Of a stretch of DNA of 64,000 nucleotides, positions 58,627 to 64,000 are shown one piece after another (the stretch's first letter is position 1; the number at the start of each line of letters is the position of its first letter). A model generated the notes under the pieces. It was not told where the DNA came from. It made no database searches and worked only from the letters and a program-made list of their open reading frames with translations. Position numbers and translations under genes: made by a program. Origin of the DNA: Leptolyngbya sp. SIOISBB (GTDB lineage Bacteria > Cyanobacteriota > Cyanobacteriia > Phormidesmidales > Phormidesmidaceae); contig JAAHII010000001.1 of NCBI GenBank assembly GCA_010671905.1, positions 2,108,001 through 2,172,000 on the forward strand. Direction: 5' to 3'.

Positions 58627-59565
58627 TTAGCGTCGGTAAGCCAGGACAAAGCGATCGCAACCCGCTAAATCGGGTACCGATTGAATGGATTGAAACTGGT
58701 TTGTGGCCGCTACGAGTGCCATGATGTCAGCGGCTTGCCCTTGCATATGCTCCACGAGCCAAAGGCCGCCGGACTGTAAATAGTCCGGTGCCGTGCTTGC
58801 CAACTGTCGAATTGCGTCTAGGCCATCGTCGCCCCCCGCCAGCGCTAGGTGCGGTTCATGGTTGGCCACCTCCGGCTCTAGCGTCGGGACGATCGCGCTA
58901 GGAATATAGGGCGGATTCGAGACCATGCCAGCCAATGCTCCCTGCCAGGTACTCAGGGGCTCAAACCAGGAACCTTGGAGAAATTGGACCCGATCGCTCA
59001 GCCTGTTTTCCACGGCATTCTGTCGGGCGATCGCTAGGGCTGCTGCACTCACATCTACTGCCAAAATTTCAGCATGGGGAAAGACTTGAGCCAGTCCCAG
59101 GGCGATCGCGCCACTGCCCGTGCCTAAATCCACCCACCCCCCCTGTTGGAGCGCCTCAGCTTGAGGACTTTGTGCCACCTGTGCCACCACAATATCGATG
59201 ATCAACTCCGTTTCGGGGCGGGGAATTAGCACCGCTGGCGAGACTCGCAGCGTCAAATCTCGCCAGGGCGTCTGTCCGACTAAATGTTGAATCGGCACGC
59301 GCTCGCTGACGCGTTGTTTCCAGCGGGCAGCCAGTTCTGTCAAGGTCACTTGGGACGGCACTCCCGCCACCTGCGCCAGCGTTCCCAGCCGCAAAGATAG
59401 GGCATCAAGCTGACACAATCCACGCAGCAGCCAATCCACCTCAGCCGGGTCGATTTGGCTGGTTTGGGCCTGCTTCACAGCCTGTGAACGCCACGCCCAG
59501 AGCGCGGGGCCGGATATTTGTTCACCAAACGGCTGCATTGCTTGCCCTGAATAATCGAACGTCAT
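58627..59565 (-). CDS. prmC: Release factor glutamine N5-methyltransferase
   Basis: About 312 residues from ATG 59565 (MTFDYSGQAMQPFGEQIS); ATG 59586 is also possible. The N-terminal helical domain carries the RIPIQH-type block VPIQHLVGQTPWRDLTLRVS. The SAM-binding domain has VDLGTGSGAIALGLAQVFP, and the catalytic NPPY occurs in MVSNPPYIPSAIVPTLEPEV. It methylates the Gln of the GGQ motif of RF1 and RF2, needed for efficient termination. It is divergent from crtL. Confidence 0.95.
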   Translation of the reverse strand: MTFDYSGQAMQPFGEQISGPALWAWRSQAVKQAQTSQIDPAEVDWLLRGLCQLDALSLRLGTLAQVAGVPSQVTLTELAARWKQRVSERVPIQHLVGQTPWRDLTLRVSPAVLIPRPETELIIDIVVAQVAQSPQAEALQQGGWVDLGTGSGAIALGLAQVFPHAEILAVDVSAAALAIARQNAVENRLSDRVQFLQGSWFEPLSTWQGALAGMVSNPPYIPSAIVPTLEPEVANHEPHLALAGGDDGLDAIRQLASTAPDYLQSGGLWLVEHMQGQAADIMALVAATNQFQSIQSVPDLAGCDRFVLAYRR

Positions 59566-59750
59566 CGGTATCGAGCGCTTGAGCATTCGCGATCGCCCTT
59601 GAGATGGGCTGCGAAAATTGACCCGCCATCCATGATGACATGAGAGACACGGTCGCTTGAGCCACACACCGACGGGCGGCAAGACTTATCAGTAAAGGCG
59701 AAATCCAGGTAAAATAAGGCCTTCAGCTGATTGAGGATGTCACGCTTTCC

Positions 59751-61007
59751 ATGTTGGATGTGTTGATTATTGGCGCTGGCCCAGCGGGCTTGTCTCTCGC
59801 TGCTGGCCTAGTACAGGCAGGCGTCGCTGTACAAGGGTTGTCAGCTACCCCCGTGGACAAGCCTTGGCCCAACACCTATGGCATTTGGGTCGATGAGATG
59901 GCAGCCTTAGGCTTAACAGATTTCTTAAAGCATCGGTGGCAAGACTGCGTCGTCTATGTTGATCAGCGCGCACTCGACCTCAATCGTGAATACGGACTCA
60001 TCGACAATGATCAACTACAAGCTGCCTGGCTCGCCCAAACCGAACAGCACAAAATGCTCTGGCATCAGGCTAAAGCGACCCAAATTGCTCACAGCGCGAC
60101 TGGCTCAACTGTTACCACCGATACTGGGCAAACCCTCACTGCTCGTTTAGTCATTGACGCTAGTGGGCATCATTCTCCCTTTATTCAACGGTGCTCTGGT
60201 GCAGCCGTCGCTTATCAAGCAGCCTATGGCATTGTTGGGCGTTTTTCGCAGCCGCCCATTGGCTCTGGTCAAATGGTCTTGATGGACTACCGTGACGATC
60301 ATCTGGCGAACGCTGAGCGGGCTGCTCCACCGACCTTTCTCTACGCCATGGATTTGGGCAATGACGTCTATTTTGTCGAAGAAACCTCACTCGCCCACCG
60401 CCCTGCGATCGCTCTAGATGTCTTAGAAAAGCGCCTTTACCAACGGTTAGCCCAGCGCCAGGTCACGGTCACCGAAGTCCATCATGTGGAGCGCTGTCTG
60501 TTTCCGATGAATTTGCCCTTGCCAGATTTACAACAGCCGGTGCTTGGGTTTGGTGGAGCAGCAAGTCTCGTGCATCCTGCTTCTGGGTACATGATGGGGG
60601 CAATTTTGCGTCGCGGACCTGCGGTTGTGCAAGCGGTGATTCAGGCACTTGATATTGCAGAGGCTACCCCTCACCAACTGGCGCAAGCTGGTTGGCAAGC
60701 TCTGTGGTCACCTGAACGCTTGCGGAAAAACTATCTGTATCGATTTGGGCTCGAAAATCTGATGGCTTGGGATGGCCCGCAACTGCAACGCTTTTTCGCG
60801 ACGTTTTTTGGCCTGAAATTATCGCACTGGTCGAGCTTTCTGGCCGATACGCTATCGTTACCAGAGTTGGTTGGGGCCATGCTAGTACTGTTTAGCCAAG
60901 CCCCTAACGGCATCCGCTGGGATCTGATGAGATCGGTGTTTCCGCACTATGGTTTGCTGCTCCCGACCTTTATCCCCGGTCAATTGCGCACCCATGTCCC
61001 GGATTGA
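59751..61007 (+). CDS. crtL: Lycopene cyclase, CrtL type
   Basis: This 418-residue protein has an N-terminal FAD/NAD fold (VLIIGAGPAGLSLAAGL), the family block WPNTYGIWVDEM and further conserved stretches (VLMDYRDDHL, FLYAMDLGNDVYFVEETSLA, GFGGAASLVHPASGYMMG). CrtL cyclases close the beta (or epsilon) rings of lycopene to make carotene. The sequence does not decide beta versus epsilon. Start ATG 59751. It is divergent from prmC and convergent with hom. Membrane association is expected through the C-terminal part. Confidence 0.94.
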   Translation: MLDVLIIGAGPAGLSLAAGLVQAGVAVQGLSATPVDKPWPNTYGIWVDEMAALGLTDFLKHRWQDCVVYVDQRALDLNREYGLIDNDQLQAAWLAQTEQHKMLWHQAKATQIAHSATGSTVTTDTGQTLTARLVIDASGHHSPFIQRCSGAAVAYQAAYGIVGRFSQPPIGSGQMVLMDYRDDHLANAERAAPPTFLYAMDLGNDVYFVEETSLAHRPAIALDVLEKRLYQRLAQRQVTVTEVHHVERCLFPMNLPLPDLQQPVLGFGGAASLVHPASGYMMGAILRRGPAVVQAVIQALDIAEATPHQLAQAGWQALWSPERLRKNYLYRFGLENLMAWDGPQLQRFFATFFGLKLSHWSSFLADTLSLPELVGAMLVLFSQAPNGIRWDLMRSVFPHYGLLLPTFIPGQLRTHVPD

Positions 61008-61118
61008 TGGGTTGCAAGGGCTGCGTCCTGACTGTGGTGCTGTCTATTGCTCAAAGGCATAAAGAGGCACGAGGCAATGCTGACGACTGCTCTTGATGCC
61101 CCAGCGACCCCAGTCATT

Positions 61119-61148
61119 GTTATAAGCGACACACACCCCGCTTATAAC
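61119..61148. repeat. 10-bp inverted repeat at the hom/crtL convergence
   Basis: GTTATAAGCG (61119-61128) and CGCTTATAAC (61139-61148) form a perfect stem with a 10-base loop. It overlaps the hom stop codon and lies between the convergent crtL and hom genes. No T-tract, so termination is only possible. Confidence 0.5.
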
Positions 61149-62461
61149 ACCCGTAGCACACTGGGCACGCTCTGAATATCCACAGAGTCTTGCAAGTCAG
61201 CTAAGGCCATTTGAAAATTCTGTTCCTTCACTTCATGGGTAACGACAACAACTTCAGCGATATCCCCATGGGCATCAATTTGCACCACAGACTCAATGCT
61301 GACATCGTGATTACCAAAACAGGTGCCGACTCGCCCAATCACACCGGCCTGATCTTTCGCGACCAATCGCACATAAAAACGACTGACGATATCCGCCATT
61401 GGGCTCACCTGGCAGTAATGCTGGTGAGTACAGGCCAGTAATGGATTTTGCGGTTCCGCCTTAGCGGCCACGCTTTGCGATTGCAAAGTCGCGGCGATAT
61501 TCAAAATATCGGAAGCGACAGCGCTGGCGGTGGGACCTTCACCGGCTCCTGGCCCAAAGAACATAACTTGGCCGATGGGGTCGCCCTCAACCAAAATGGC
61601 GTTGTAGACATCGTTAATGCTGGCCAGGGGATGCTGCTTGGGTACCAGCGTCGGATGAACCCGCAACTGCAGTTCTTCCAGCGCTTCATTAGAAACGGGA
61701 CAGGTCTCGCGGCGGGCGATCGCCAGCAGCTTAATCACAAACCCTAACCGCTCAGCGTAGGCAATATCGGAGGCACTGACATGCCGAATCCCCTCACAAA
61801 ACACGTCAGATAGTTTAATCCGGCCGCCAAAGGCCAGCGATGCCAGAATGGCAATTTTGTCCGCAGCATCGAGCCCATCCACATCAGCCGTCGGATCAGC
61901 TTCGGCGTATCCCAGTCTTTGCGCATCTTTGAGAATCGGTTCAAAGTCACCGCCTTCCGCCTGCATCCGCGTCAGGATGTAGTTTGTGGTGCCATTCACA
62001 ATACCCGTTACAGCGGTAATGCGGTTGACCCCGAGGGCTTGTTTCAGCGGTTGGATAACCGGAATTCCCCCGCCGACAGCGGCTTCTAGCAAAACGTATA
62101 CACCCGCTTCATTGGCGGCATCAAAGATTTCGTCGCCGTAGCGGGCAATCACCGCCTTGTTGGCGGTGACAACGTGTTTGCCATGGTGAATGGCTTTGAG
62201 AATGAGCGATCGCGCAGGTTCCAAACCACCAATGAGTTCCACCACCACATCCACATCAGGATCGGTGGCGATCGCTTCCAAATCGGTGGTCAAGCGGTCT
62301 GGGGGGATGTCAATGTTGCGAGGCTTGTCGAGCGATCGCACCCCCACTCGATAAATTTCAACGGCTTTTACCAGCGGATGTCGCCCTGCCGGATCAAGCA
62401 AGATTTTTGCCGTGCCCGTACCGACTGTACCTAATCCCAACAGACCTACTTTTACCGTCAC
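61142..62461 (-). CDS. hom: Homoserine dehydrogenase
   Basis: This 439-residue protein has an NAD(P)-binding domain (VGLLGLGTVGTGTAKILL), the catalytic region (VVTANKAVIARYG, VLLEAAVGGGIPVIQPLKQA, VTGIVNGTTNYILTRM, GYAEADPTADVDGLDAADKI) with the active-site Asp/Lys set, and a C-terminal ACT domain (SRFYVRLVAKDQAGVIGRVG). It reduces aspartate semialdehyde to homoserine for threonine and methionine synthesis, and the ACT domain should bind threonine. Length is normal. Confidence 0.97.
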   Translation of the reverse strand: MTVKVGLLGLGTVGTGTAKILLDPAGRHPLVKAVEIYRVGVRSLDKPRNIDIPPDRLTTDLEAIATDPDVDVVVELIGGLEPARSLILKAIHHGKHVVTANKAVIARYGDEIFDAANEAGVYVLLEAAVGGGIPVIQPLKQALGVNRITAVTGIVNGTTNYILTRMQAEGGDFEPILKDAQRLGYAEADPTADVDGLDAADKIAILASLAFGGRIKLSDVFCEGIRHVSASDIAYAERLGFVIKLLAIARRETCPVSNEALEELQLRVHPTLVPKQHPLASINDVYNAILVEGDPIGQVMFFGPGAGEGPTASAVASDILNIAATLQSQSVAAKAEPQNPLLACTHQHYCQVSPMADIVSRFYVRLVAKDQAGVIGRVGTCFGNHDVSIESVVQIDAHGDIAEVVVVTHEVKEQNFQMALADLQDSVDIQSVPSVLRVL

Positions 62462-62520
62462 CGTTTGCTGATTCCTTTTTGAAAGCCTTTACCAATGGTA
62501 GGGGATGCCGCTACGAACAA

Positions 62521-62560
62521 AAACCGGGGCGGTCTAAAAACCGCCCCGGTTTCTTGAAAA
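62521..62560 (-). terminator. Strong hairpin terminator of petH
   Basis: AAACCGGGGCGGT (62521-62533) pairs perfectly with ACCGCCCCGGTTT (62540-62552) around a six-base loop. On the minus strand the stem is followed by a T-rich stretch (TTTTTGTTC). It lies between petH and hom, and would end petH transcription. Confidence 0.85.
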
Positions 62561-62616
62561 GAACCCACTGATTGAGTTAGCACAGTCCAACATTGAGGCT
62601 AGACTGCCTCCAACAA

Positions 62617-64000
<1,384 letters not shown>

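Overview
The window comes from a cyanobacterial chromosome. The evidence is a petH with a CpcD-like N-terminal domain, a CrtL-type lycopene cyclase, the DUF2499/DUF3593 pair, an Npun_F0813-family gene, XisH/XisI, a CHASE2 cyclase beside a FecR protein, and frequent HIP1 octamers (GCGATCGC). A vanadium haloperoxidase and a glycine betaine uptake and breakdown locus suggest a marine or saline, probably filamentous Leptolyngbya-like organism; the lineage is inference.

Layout. 1-2.2 kb: end of a GtrA-like gene and an AT-rich GT39-type membrane glycosyltransferase. 2.8-13.9 kb: accessory and housekeeping genes (DCC-family protein, inositol-phosphatase family, Crp-like regulator, TerB-like protein, WecB/TagA glycosyltransferase, CBS-domain membrane protein, fused peptide ABC ATPase, vanadium haloperoxidase). 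14.3-28 kb: a defence and mobile-element island with a complete type I Wadjet operon (jetABCD), xisHI, an unknown gene, a NACHT-HEAT NTPase, parDE and a small protein that shares the NACHT protein's C-terminal tail motif. 27.6-33.8 kb: MerR-VWA pair, MsrP-like protein, hypotheticals, an AHJR-like nuclease with a RusA-like resolvase, and a GntR/UTRA regulator. 34.3-45.2 kb: glycine betaine catabolism. 45.8-51.4 kb: CHASE2 cyclase, FecR protein and an MscS channel with a cyclic-nucleotide domain. 51.7-64 kb: phosphoglycerate mutase, tRNA-Arg(UCU), conserved cyanobacterial proteins, CsaB, PrmC, lycopene cyclase, homoserine dehydrogenase and petH.

How the genes fit together. The 34-45 kb block reads as one pathway: a BCCT transporter imports betaine, a Rieske oxygenase demethylates it to dimethylglycine, a dimethylglycine/sarcosine dehydrogenase and a sarcosine-oxidase-like enzyme remove the remaining methyl groups, a MetF-like protein would handle the one-carbon units, and serine dehydratase drains serine to pyruvate. 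The nearby GntR regulator and a duplicated TGT-N4-ACA site between the divergent transporter and oxygenase genes are a plausible control circuit.

Sequence quality. At least eight genes are broken by what looks like a one-base indel in a homopolymer run, and a clean product is recovered when the run length is changed. Assembly error is the simplest explanation, so these genes are annotated as intact but frameshifted in this copy. The exception is a TGA inside the MetF-like gene, which is a substitution-type lesion.
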